The notes under the pieces: generated by a model
Database searches by the model: none
Told to the model about the DNA's origin: nothing
Seen by the model: the letters and a program-made list of their open reading frames with translations, nothing else
Position numbers and translations under genes: made by a program
Shown here: positions 14,827 through 21,754 of the stretch, piece by piece
How positions within the stretch are numbered: the stretch's first letter is position 1
Layout: each line of letters begins with the position of its first letter
NCBI GenBank assembly: GCA_036270095.1
Contig: DATBDE010000075.1
Location: 1 to 64,000, forward strand
DNA: 64,000 bases
Direction: 5' to 3'
Source: DATBDE01 sp036270095
GTDB lineage: Bacteria > Actinomycetota > Thermoleophilia > Solirubrobacterales > Solirubrobacteraceae

Positions 14827-15458
14827 ACGGACACGTGGACAGCGTCAACGTCGGAACCCCGCGCACCGAGCTGAGCGCGCGCGGCCGCGAGATCACCAGC
14901 GCGATCTGGAAGCACCCGGTTGCGGGGCGGGTACGCGCGGCCGGCGTCAACCTCGAGGGCGACGACCAGGCCGACCGCCGCGTGCACGGCGGCCCCGACC
15001 AGGCGATCTACGCCTACGCGGCGCAGGACACGGCCTGGTGGGAGGCCGAGCTCGGGCGCGCGCTCGGTCCCGGCGCGTTCGGCGAGAACCTGACGGTGTC
15101 GGGCATCGACGTGACCGGCGCCCGCGTGGGCGAGCGCTGGGCCATCGGCACCACCGTGCTCGAGGTCCGCAAGCCGCGCACCCCGTGCTACAAGCTCGCG
15201 CACCGCATGGGCGACTCGGGCTTCGTCAAGCGGTTCGGCGCCGCGGGACGGCCGGGCGCCTACCTGGGCATCGTGCGCGAGGGCGAGCTCGGCGCCGGCG
15301 ACGCCATCGCGATCGTCGAGCGCCCGGACCACGCCGTGACCATCGGCCTGATGGCCGAGGTCTACCTGCACGACCACGCCCGCGCCGCCGAGCTGCTGGC
15401 CGCCGCGGCGCTGCCCGACAGCTTCCGGGCCTGGGTCGACGGGCGCCTGGCCGCCTAG
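14823..15458 (+). CDS. MOSC domain-containing protein (YiiM-like)
   Basis: A 211-residue protein. A conserved lead-in contains GDDQADRRVHGGPDQAIYAYA, then GAFGENLTVSGID, and the MOSC cysteine is in RKPRTPCYKLAHRM. This arrangement matches YiiM-type molybdenum-cofactor sulfurase C-terminal domain proteins, which in E. coli contribute to reduction of N-hydroxylated bases. The C-terminal AEVYLHDHARAAELLA helix matches the 3-alpha domain of YiiM. ATGA overlap with the preceding gene. Confidence 0.88.
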   Translation: MNGHVDSVNVGTPRTELSARGREITSAIWKHPVAGRVRAAGVNLEGDDQADRRVHGGPDQAIYAYAAQDTAWWEAELGRALGPGAFGENLTVSGIDVTGARVGERWAIGTTVLEVRKPRTPCYKLAHRMGDSGFVKRFGAAGRPGAYLGIVREGELGAGDAIAIVERPDHAVTIGLMAEVYLHDHARAAELLAAAALPDSFRAWVDGRLAA

Positions 15459-15461
15459 CTC

Positions 15462-15890
15462 GTGGTCCGCGTCGACCGCACCGTGCGGTCCGACGTCGCC
15501 GCCCCGCCGGCGGCCTGCCTCGCCCTGCTGGGCGCGCCCGCGCGCTACCCGGACTGGGCGCGCCTGGTGCGCGAGGCCGAGGTGCGCGACGGCACCGTGC
15601 ACCTGCGCGTGGAGGTGCTGGGCATGAGCACCGAGATGGAGTGCGCCCTCGAGCTGGAGCCCGAGGGCGCGGTGCTGCGGCGCCTGCCCTACGACGACGC
15701 CGACGACGAGCGCTTCACCGCCGCCTTCGCCGTGCGCCCGGCCGGGGCTGGGGCGGTGGTGGAGCTGCACGTCACCGCAGCCATCGACGTGCCCGGCGCG
15801 GCGTCGTTCCTGCGCGGGCGCATCGAGCGCCGCCTGGCCGACGACCTGCTGGCCGACCTGGCCGTGGCGGCGCCGAAGGCCTCCGGCTAG
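15462..15890 (+). CDS. SRPBCC family (polyketide cyclase/START-like) protein
   Basis: A 142-residue protein with the START-like pattern: an N-terminal strand (VDRTVRSDVAAP), a helix with PARYPDWARLVREAEV, a set of antiparallel strands, and a long C-terminal helix. Such proteins bind hydrophobic ligands, and the specific ligand is unknown. GTG start 3 nt after the MOSC stop, so probably co-transcribed. It overlaps the end of the convergent aldo/keto reductase by 4 bp. Confidence 0.75.
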   Translation: MVRVDRTVRSDVAAPPAACLALLGAPARYPDWARLVREAEVRDGTVHLRVEVLGMSTEMECALELEPEGAVLRRLPYDDADDERFTAAFAVRPAGAGAVVELHVTAAIDVPGAASFLRGRIERRLADDLLADLAVAAPKASG

Positions 15891-16729
15891 GGCCGCACGA
15901 ACGTCGCGGGATCGGGCCCGAGGCGCTCGTCGCGGTCCAGCCCGTCGATCTGCGCCATCTCCGCGTCGGAGAGCTCGAAGTCGAACGCGCGGAAGTTCTC
16001 GGCGATCCGCTCCGGCGTGACCGACTTGGGGATGACGATGTTGCCGCTCTGCAGGTGCCAGCGGATGATCACCTGGGCCGGCGAGCGGTCGTGGCTCTCG
16101 GCGATGGCGCCGATGGCCGGGTCGTCGAGCACGTCGCCGCCCTGGCCGATCGGGCTCCACGCCTCGGTCGCGATGCCGTGGTCGCGCTGGTAGGCCCGCA
16201 GCTCGCGCTGGGCGAGGTACGGGTGCAGCTCGACCTGGTTGACGGCGGGCATCGTCTCGGTCTCGCGGCCCAAGCGCTCGAGGTGCTCGAGGTTGAAGTT
16301 GGAGACGCCAATCGAGCGGGCGCGCCCCTCGCGGTGGAACTCCCCGAGGGCCTGCCAGGTCTCGACGTAGCGGTCCTCGCTCGGCACCGGCCAGTGGATG
16401 AGATAGAGGTCGACGTAGTCGGTCTCGAGCCGCTCCAGGCTGGCCGCGAACGCGCGCTGCGCCTGCTCGCGGCCGTGGTCGTCGTTGAACAGCTTGGTGG
16501 TGATGAAGACCTCGCTGCGGTTGAGGCCGACGGCGGCGATCGCCCGCGCGACGCCCGCCTCGTTGCGGTAGGCGGCGGCGGTGTCGATGTGGCGATAGCC
16601 GACCTCGAGCGCGCGGGTCACGGCGGCCTCGGTCTCCGCGGGCGGGACCTGGAAGACGCCGAAGCCGAGCTGGGGTATCTCGCGCCCGTCGTTCAGGCGC
16701 AGGGTGGGGACGTTCTGGACTTGGGTCAT
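15887..16729 (-). CDS. Aldo/keto reductase
   Basis: A 280-residue (beta/alpha)8 NADPH-dependent reductase. The catalytic tetrad is visible: D49 and Y54 in GYRHIDTAAAYRNE, K79 in FITTKL, and H112 in YLIHWP. The cofactor-binding segment is IVIPKSVTPERIAEN. It most resembles the AKR5 group (2,5-diketo-D-gluconate reductase-like), and the substrate cannot be assigned. The start lies directly after a strong hairpin that separates it from the glutaredoxin/BolA genes upstream on the same strand. Confidence 0.92.
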   Translation of the reverse strand: MTQVQNVPTLRLNDGREIPQLGFGVFQVPPAETEAAVTRALEVGYRHIDTAAAYRNEAGVARAIAAVGLNRSEVFITTKLFNDDHGREQAQRAFAASLERLETDYVDLYLIHWPVPSEDRYVETWQALGEFHREGRARSIGVSNFNLEHLERLGRETETMPAVNQVELHPYLAQRELRAYQRDHGIATEAWSPIGQGGDVLDDPAIGAIAESHDRSPAQVIIRWHLQSGNIVIPKSVTPERIAENFRAFDFELSDAEMAQIDGLDRDERLGPDPATFVRP

Positions 16730-16765
16730 GCTTTCGCGGCTACCCGCTCGGGCAGCCGCGAAAGC
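16730..16765 (-). terminator. Strong hairpin between the glutaredoxin and aldo/keto reductase genes
   Basis: Perfect 12-bp arms GCTTTCGCGGCT (16730-16741) and AGCCGCGAAAGC (16754-16765) enclose a loop that itself pairs CCCG with CGGG. It starts 4 nt downstream of the glutaredoxin stop on the minus strand and lies immediately before the aldo/keto reductase ATG. No U-tract follows, so it may be a GC-rich terminator, an RNA-stability element, or a translation block on the downstream start. Confidence 0.6.
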
Positions 16766-16769
16766 GGGA

Positions 16770-17171
16770 CTACGGGCGGTCCTGGATCTGCATGGGCGCC
16801 GACTGGCGCGGCGGCGCCGCGGCGGCCTCGACCGGAGCGTCGGCTGGCTGCTCGACGCCGACGAGCTCGGCCAGCTCGCCGTTTGCGAACATCTCCGTGA
16901 CGATGTCGCAGCCGCCGACGAGCTCGCCCTCGACGAACAGCTGCGGGATCGTCGGCCACTCCGACAGCGCGCTGAGCTCCTGGCGGATGGCCGGGTGGGG
17001 CAGGATGTCGACGGCCGCGAACGGCGTGCCGAGGGCCTGCAGCGTCGCCACCGTGCGGGCCGAGAACCCGCAGGCGGGCTGCTCCGGCGTGCCCTTCATG
17101 AACAGAATCACCTTGTTCTCGTCGATCGCGTTCTTGATCGCGTCGCGGATCTGCGTGTTGTCGTCGCTCAT
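16770..17171 (-). CDS. grxD: Monothiol glutaredoxin (Grx4/Grx5 type)
   Basis: A 133-residue protein of the CGFS class. The active site is C34 in PEQPACGFSART, the cis-Pro segment is WPTIPQLFVEGELVGGCDIV, and a C-terminal Ala/Pro-rich extension of about 25 residues is extra. CGFS glutaredoxins carry [2Fe-2S] clusters and pass them on with BolA-type partners, and the BolA gene lies 9 nt upstream on the same strand. The ErpA gene is divergent from both. Together they form an Fe-S trafficking locus. Confidence 0.93.
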   Translation of the reverse strand: MSDDNTQIRDAIKNAIDENKVILFMKGTPEQPACGFSARTVATLQALGTPFAAVDILPHPAIRQELSALSEWPTIPQLFVEGELVGGCDIVTEMFANGELAELVGVEQPADAPVEAAAAPPRQSAPMQIQDRP

Positions 17172-17180
17172 GCGCTCCCT

Positions 17181-17408
17181 CTAAGAAGTTGTCGTCTTGA
17201 TCGACAGGGCGTGGATGGGCCCGCCGACCTCGTCGCCGAAGACGTCGTACACCATGCGGTGCTGCTCGATGCGGGACCGGCCGGCGAACGTCGCCGAAAC
17301 GACGGTCGCGCGGAAGTGGTCGCCCCCGCCGGTGAGGTCTTCGACCTCGGCCCGGGCGTCGGGAATGCCGGTCTCGATGCGGCGCTTGATGTCCTCCGCG
17401 CTGGGCAT
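17181..17408 (-). CDS. bolA: BolA family protein
   Basis: A 75-residue class II KH-like domain. The family block is GGDHFRATVVSATFAGRSRIEQHRMVYDVFGDEVGGPIHAL, with the conserved RIEQHRMVY helix and a His that serves as cluster ligand in Grx-BolA heterodimers. First gene of a two-gene unit with the monothiol glutaredoxin. The ATG at 17408 has TACCCT 8 nt upstream. Confidence 0.93.
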   Translation of the reverse strand: MPSAEDIKRRIETGIPDARAEVEDLTGGGDHFRATVVSATFAGRSRIEQHRMVYDVFGDEVGGPIHALSIKTTTS

Positions 17409-17436
17409 GTTTTGAGAGGGTAGCGACCGCTACACT
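17409..17436. promoter_or_regulatory. Divergent bolA/erpA promoter region with a 14-bp palindrome
   Basis: GTAGCG-AC-CGCTAC (17420-17433) is a perfect 6-bp inverted repeat. It overlaps the bolA -10 TACCCT (17422-17417, minus strand) and an erpA -10 TACACT (17431-17436, plus strand). A protein bound there could control both sides of the Fe-S locus. No matching regulator gene is adjacent, so the identity of the factor is unknown. Confidence 0.45.
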
Positions 17437-17475
17437 TCGTAAAGCGTTGGACACGACCGAGTTGATGGAGATCGC

Positions 17476-17826
17476 ATGCTCACGTTGACGGACAAGGGTG
17501 CCGAGAAGGTCGAGGAGTTCCTCGCCGGCCAGGCCAACCCGCAGGTCACCGGCCTGCGCGTCGGGGTCCGCGGTGGCGGCTGCTCCGGCTTCCAGTACCT
17601 GCTCGCGTTCGACGAGCAGCGTGATGGCGACACCGTGGTCACCGAGCGCGGCATCAAGCTCCTCGTCGACAACGCCAGCATCCCGTACGTCCAGGGCTCG
17701 ACCATCGACTACGTCGAGTCGCTGCAGGGCGCCGGGTTCCAGGTCAACAACCCGAACGTCGTTGCCGCCTGCGGCTGCGGCTCCTCCTTCCGGGTGGCGG
17801 AGGAGGAGGAGGTCAGCGCGCTCTAG
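17476..17826 (+). CDS. erpA: Iron-sulfur cluster insertion protein (ErpA/IscA A-type carrier)
   Basis: A 116-residue A-type carrier. The three cluster-binding cysteines are C36 in RGGGCSGFQY, and C99 and C101 in AACGCGSS. The sequence LTLTDKGAEKVEEFL is the normal N-terminus. A GGAG box precedes the ATG, so this transcript has a leader, in contrast with bolA opposite. The stop shares one base with the next gene's GTG. Confidence 0.93.
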   Translation: MLTLTDKGAEKVEEFLAGQANPQVTGLRVGVRGGGCSGFQYLLAFDEQRDGDTVVTERGIKLLVDNASIPYVQGSTIDYVESLQGAGFQVNNPNVVAACGCGSSFRVAEEEEVSAL

Positions 17827-19118
17827 TGCGCCGGCGGCGGCTCGCCGCCCTCATAGGGATCCTGGCCCTGATCGCCGTCGCGGTCGGGGCCTTCTTCTTG
17901 CTCCGCTCGCAAACCGAGCAGGGCGTGGCCACGCTGATCGTCCCGCCTCCGCGCGGGCTGGCCCTCGGTCTCGACGAGGAGAACGCCAGCCTGCTGGGAA
18001 CGACCGGCCCGGCGGCGTTCGCGCCCTGGCGCCAGCGCCTGGCCGCCCTCGACCCGACCTTCATCCGCCTCGACGTCGTGTGGTCCAAGCTCCAGCCGTC
18101 GGCCAACGCCCCGCCGGACTGGAACCAGCAGCAGTCGGGCTGCGTGCGCGACGTGCCCCCATGCGCGCCCTACGACGGGCTCCGGGGGCAGCTGCACGCG
18201 CTGGCCGAGCAGCAGCGCGCCCACCCCGGCCGCTTCATCGGCTACGTGGTGCTGTTCGGGGCCCCGCCGTGGGCCACCGCGCCACGCCACGGCTGCGTGC
18301 CGCCGAACGTGGACCCGACCGGGCTGACCCTCAGCGACGAGGGGCGCGCCGCCTACGGGCGCTTCGTGGCCGGCGTGCTGCAGGTCGCGCGCCAGGAGGG
18401 CGCCGACCTGCGCTACTGGAGCGCCTGGAACGAGCCCAACCAGCCCGCGTTCCTCTCGCCCCAGCGCGACAGCTGCCACGTCAACGCGCCGGCGGTCTCG
18501 CCCGACGAGTACGCGGCGCTGGTGCGCGAGCTGCGCGTGACCCTGGACGAGGCGCCTGGGGCGCAGCAGCTCGTCCTGGGGGAGACCGCGGCCTACGACA
18601 CGCCGCGCCCCACCGCCGCCTCCACGGTCGAGTTCGTCGACGGCCTGCCCCAGGACGTCGTCTGCGCGTCCGACATCTGGGCCCAGCACGCCTACGTCGG
18701 CACCGAGGGCATCGGCCCCGTGGCCGACCTCGCGGGCGATCCCGGCAAGGCGGGTTCGGAGCAGCTCCTGACCGCGCTCGAGCACGCGCTGGACCGGCGC
18801 GGCTGCTCGCAGCAGAAGCGCATCTGGATCACCGAGACCGGGGTCGGCGGCCCCAAGCCCGGCGGCCCGCGACCGACCAACGCGGCCGCGCTGCGCGGCC
18901 AGTGCCGGGCGCTGAACGCCGCCCTGCAGGTGTGGTACCGGGCCCCGCGGGTGGACGCGGCCTTCCAGTACACGTTCCGCGAGGACAACACCTACCCGGT
19001 CGGCCTGGTCAACACCGGCCTGACCGAGACCTATCCGACCTACGACCTGCTGCGGGCCTGGAGCGATCGCGGCTTCCCGACCGACCAACCGCCGCCGCTG
19101 CCGGCGCAATGCCGCTAG
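17826..19118 (+). CDS. Secreted or membrane-anchored glycoside hydrolase-like protein (clan A)
   Basis: A 430-residue protein with an N-terminal signal anchor (LAALIGILALIAVAVGAFFLL). The body looks like a (beta/alpha)8 clan GH-A hydrolase. WSAWNEPNQPAF near residue 203 supplies the acid/base Glu, and RIWITETGVGG near 337 the nucleophile Glu. DPTFIRLDVVWSKLQPS is the usual second strand. GH39/GH5-like families are closest by eye. It is probably tethered outside the cell, with unknown substrate. It follows erpA with a one-base overlap but is unlikely to share its function. A palindromic element lies 9 nt after its stop. Confidence 0.7.
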   Translation: MRRRRLAALIGILALIAVAVGAFFLLRSQTEQGVATLIVPPPRGLALGLDEENASLLGTTGPAAFAPWRQRLAALDPTFIRLDVVWSKLQPSANAPPDWNQQQSGCVRDVPPCAPYDGLRGQLHALAEQQRAHPGRFIGYVVLFGAPPWATAPRHGCVPPNVDPTGLTLSDEGRAAYGRFVAGVLQVARQEGADLRYWSAWNEPNQPAFLSPQRDSCHVNAPAVSPDEYAALVRELRVTLDEAPGAQQLVLGETAAYDTPRPTAASTVEFVDGLPQDVVCASDIWAQHAYVGTEGIGPVADLAGDPGKAGSEQLLTALEHALDRRGCSQQKRIWITETGVGGPKPGGPRPTNAAALRGQCRALNAALQVWYRAPRVDAAFQYTFREDNTYPVGLVNTGLTETYPTYDLLRAWSDRGFPTDQPPPLPAQCR

Positions 19119-19127
19119 CCGCGCAGC

Positions 19128-19186
19128 GGGGTCAAGTCTTTCTTTGCCACACCGAGTTTCGGTGTGGCAAAGAAAGACTTGACCCC
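19128..19186. repeat. 59-bp perfect palindromic element
   Basis: The arms at 19128-19155 and 19159-19186 are perfectly complementary over 28 bp, separated by a 3-nt GTT loop. The arms begin GGGGTCAAGTCTTTC and have a lower G+C content than their surroundings, which points to foreign origin. Palindromes opening GGGGTC are reminiscent of REP/MITE-type elements mobilised by single-strand (Y1/RAYT) transposases; that link is inference and no transposase is in the window. The element sits at the break point of a truncated cupin gene. Confidence 0.85.
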
Positions 19187-19369
19187 TGGTGTTTTCCCCT
19201 CGACGAGGCTTCAGACCTCCTCCTCGGGGTGGTGGTGCTCGTGCAGCGGCACGGCGTCGGCGGCGATCTCCCAGTAGCCGAAGGTCATGCTCTCGGAGTG
19301 GAACAACCGCCCGAACCAACCCGGCAGGCGCTCGACCGCGGCCAGGTCGTAAGGGTTGACGAACGGCAT
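19187..19369 (-). pseudogene. Cupin domain protein, 5' fragment cut by the palindromic element
   Basis: Reading leftward from ATG 19369, 52 codons give a normal cupin beginning (MPFVNPYDLAAVERLPGW) and reach the metal-binding LHEHHHPEEEV motif before a TGA at 19213-19211. If the TGA is read as Trp the frame continues SLVEGK, as expected for a cupin (EEVW.LVEG). It then enters the palindrome and the rest of the roughly 110-residue domain is absent. So there is a probable Trp-to-stop change and a truncation. It is divergent from the P-type ATPase gene. Confidence 0.75.
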
Positions 19370-19552
19370 AGCCGGTAGCGTCGCACCATCGCCACCGTCG
19401 CGCCCATCACCACCGCGCCGAGCGGGCTGACCGAGGCCGAGGCCCAGCGCCGTCTGCAGGAGCGCGGCTCGCTGCCTGCCCCGCCGACCAGTCGCTCCTA
19501 CGCGAGCATCGTCCGCGCCAACACGCTGACGATCCCCAACGCGATCCTGTTC

Positions 19553-21754
19553 GTGTTCGGGGTGCTGACGGTCACCTTCGACTCCTGGCGCGACGCGCTG
19601 TTCCTGGGGATCCTCGTCTCGAACATCGTCATCGGGTGCTTCCAGGAGGTGCGCTCCAAGCGGGCGCTGGACCGGCTCGCCGCGCTGGTCGCGCCCGAGG
19701 CGGTGGTCGTGCGCGATGGCACGGACCACACGGTGCCGCTGGGCGACGTCGTGGTCGGCGACCTCGTGAAGCTGGCCGCCGGCGACCAGGTCGTGGCCGA
19801 CGGCAGCGTGGTCAGCGCGGACGGGCTCACCCTGGACGAGGCCAACCTCACCGGCGAGTCCGAGCCGGTGGTGCGCGGGCCGGGGCAGCCCGTGTGGTCG
19901 GGCTCGTTCGCGGTCGAGGGCGAGGCGCTCTTCGAAGCCACGGCCGTGGGCCCGGACAGCCGGGCGGACAAGCTCACGGCCACCGCGCGCGCGTTCCGCC
20001 ACCCGCGCTCGCCGCTCGAGCGCGGCACCGACCGCCTGCTCGTGTGGCTGGTGGTCGTCTCGATCCCGCTCGCGGTGGGGCTGCTGATCTCCGTGCTGCT
20101 GCGCGACCACGGCGCCGCCGAGCGCGTGCAGGCGCTGACCGCCGGGCTGGTCAACCTCGTCCCCGAGGGCCTGATCCTGCTCATCAGCCTCACGGCGGCC
20201 GTGTCGGCGTTCAAGATCGCCCAGCGCGGCGTGCTGGCCCAGCAGCTCAACGCGGTGGAGTCGCTGGCCTCGGTCGACGTCGTGCTCACCGACAAGACCG
20301 GCACGCTGACCGAGCCCACGCTGCGCGTGGTCGGGCTGGTGCCGGCCAACGGCGCCGACGAGGCCACGCTGGCGCGCGCGTTCGCCGAGTACGCCGCCAG
20401 CGCGCCGACGCGCAACCTGACCCTGGAGGCGATCAACGAGGCAGCGCTGGCCGACGCGACGCCGCGCGAGGTGCGCGCCCAGGTGCCGTTCTCCTCGCGC
20501 CGGCGCTGGAGCGGTCTGGACCTCGGCGACGAGCGTCTGGTGCTGGGTGCGCCGGAGCGCTTCGCCGGCGCCGACGCCGACCTCGATGCCAAGGCCCGTG
20601 AGGAGGCCGCGGCGGGGCGCCGTGTGCTCGCGCTCGGCCGCACCGACGCGCCGCTGCCCGAGTCCGCGCCCGATGCGCCGTTCCCCGACGGCGTGCGGCC
20701 GCTCGGGGTGGTCATCGTGGCGGAGCGCCTGCGGCCCAACGCCGCCGACACCGTGACCTTCTTCGCCGACCAGGACGTCGTCCTCAAGGTACTGTCCGGC
20801 GACGCGCCGTCCACCGTCGGGGCCATCGCCCGCGACGCCGGCGTGCCCGGTGACGCCGACGCGCTCGACGGCGAGCACCTCCCCGAGGACGCCACCGAGC
20901 TGCGCGAGGCCGTGATGGCGGCGCCGGCCGTCGGGCGCATCTCCCCGGACGGCAAGCGCCAGGTCGTCGATTCCCTGACCCAGGACGGGCGCTACGTGGG
21001 CATGGTCGGCGACGGCGTCAACGACGTGCCCGCGCTGAAGGACGCCCGCCTGGCCATCGCGCAGGGCTCGGGCGCACAGATGGCCCGCTCGGTGGCCGAC
21101 CTGGTGCTGGTCAAGGGCGACTTCGCCGTCGTGCCGGGCATGGTGGCCGAGGGCCGCCAGATCCTGCGCAACATCCAGCGCGTCGCGCGCCTGTTCGTGA
21201 CCAAGTCGATGTTCTGCGGCGTGATGGTGGTGGCGGTGGGGATCACCACCGCGACCTTCCCGCTGCTGCCGCGCCAGTTCACCCTCGCCTCCACGGTGAC
21301 CATCGGCATCCCCGCCTTCCTGCTCGCGCTGCTGCCCAGCGCGGGGCCGTGGCGGCCCGACCGCTTCCTGCGCACGGTCGTGCGCTTCGCCGTGCCCGTG
21401 GGCATCGCCGCCGGCATCGGCATCGTCGCCGCCTACCTGCTTGCGCGCTACTCGTTCGACGTCGGCCTGGCGCAGGCCCGGACGGTGGCGACGGCGAGCG
21501 TGGTGGTGTGCGGCCTGGTCGTCGTGATCATGCTCGAGCGCGAGGGCGGGCGCGGGCAGGGCCTGGTCTACGGGCTGTGTGCGGCGATGGCGCTGTTGTT
21601 CGTGCTCGCCGACGCGGTGCCGTTCGCGCGCAACTTCTTCGAGCTCGAGACCCCGACCGGCGACATGGTCCTCGCCTGGGCGATCGGGTCGGCCGTCGGC
21701 GTGGCCGGGATGCTGCTGGTCAACCCCCGATCACCGCGCCCAGCAGACCGGTGA
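19553..21754 (+). CDS. Cation-translocating P-type ATPase, CtpE-like
   Basis: 733 residues from GTG 19553. Motifs are the actuator LTGESEPV, the PEGLILLISLTAA membrane helix, phosphorylation loop DKTGTLTEPT, and hinge MVGDGVNDVPALKDA, followed by six C-terminal helices. It resembles mycobacterial CtpE (calcium uptake). The conserved frame clearly extends about 55 codons upstream, including TIPNAILFVFG of the first helix and a GLTEAEAQRRLQERG actuator lead-in, to a stop at 19376-19378. That stretch has no ATG, GTG or TTG. A TAGCGT box sits 6 nt before an ATC at 19388, so a leaderless non-canonical or mutated start is possible. The 3' end overlaps the convergent MFS gene by 35 bp. Confidence 0.88.
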   Translation: MFGVLTVTFDSWRDALFLGILVSNIVIGCFQEVRSKRALDRLAALVAPEAVVVRDGTDHTVPLGDVVVGDLVKLAAGDQVVADGSVVSADGLTLDEANLTGESEPVVRGPGQPVWSGSFAVEGEALFEATAVGPDSRADKLTATARAFRHPRSPLERGTDRLLVWLVVVSIPLAVGLLISVLLRDHGAAERVQALTAGLVNLVPEGLILLISLTAAVSAFKIAQRGVLAQQLNAVESLASVDVVLTDKTGTLTEPTLRVVGLVPANGADEATLARAFAEYAASAPTRNLTLEAINEAALADATPREVRAQVPFSSRRRWSGLDLGDERLVLGAPERFAGADADLDAKAREEAAAGRRVLALGRTDAPLPESAPDAPFPDGVRPLGVVIVAERLRPNAADTVTFFADQDVVLKVLSGDAPSTVGAIARDAGVPGDADALDGEHLPEDATELREAVMAAPAVGRISPDGKRQVVDSLTQDGRYVGMVGDGVNDVPALKDARLAIAQGSGAQMARSVADLVLVKGDFAVVPGMVAEGRQILRNIQRVARLFVTKSMFCGVMVVAVGITTATFPLLPRQFTLASTVTIGIPAFLLALLPSAGPWRPDRFLRTVVRFAVPVGIAAGIGIVAAYLLARYSFDVGLAQARTVATASVVVCGLVVVIMLEREGGRGQGLVYGLCAAMALLFVLADAVPFARNFFELETPTGDMVLAWAIGSAVGVAGMLLVNPRSPRPADR

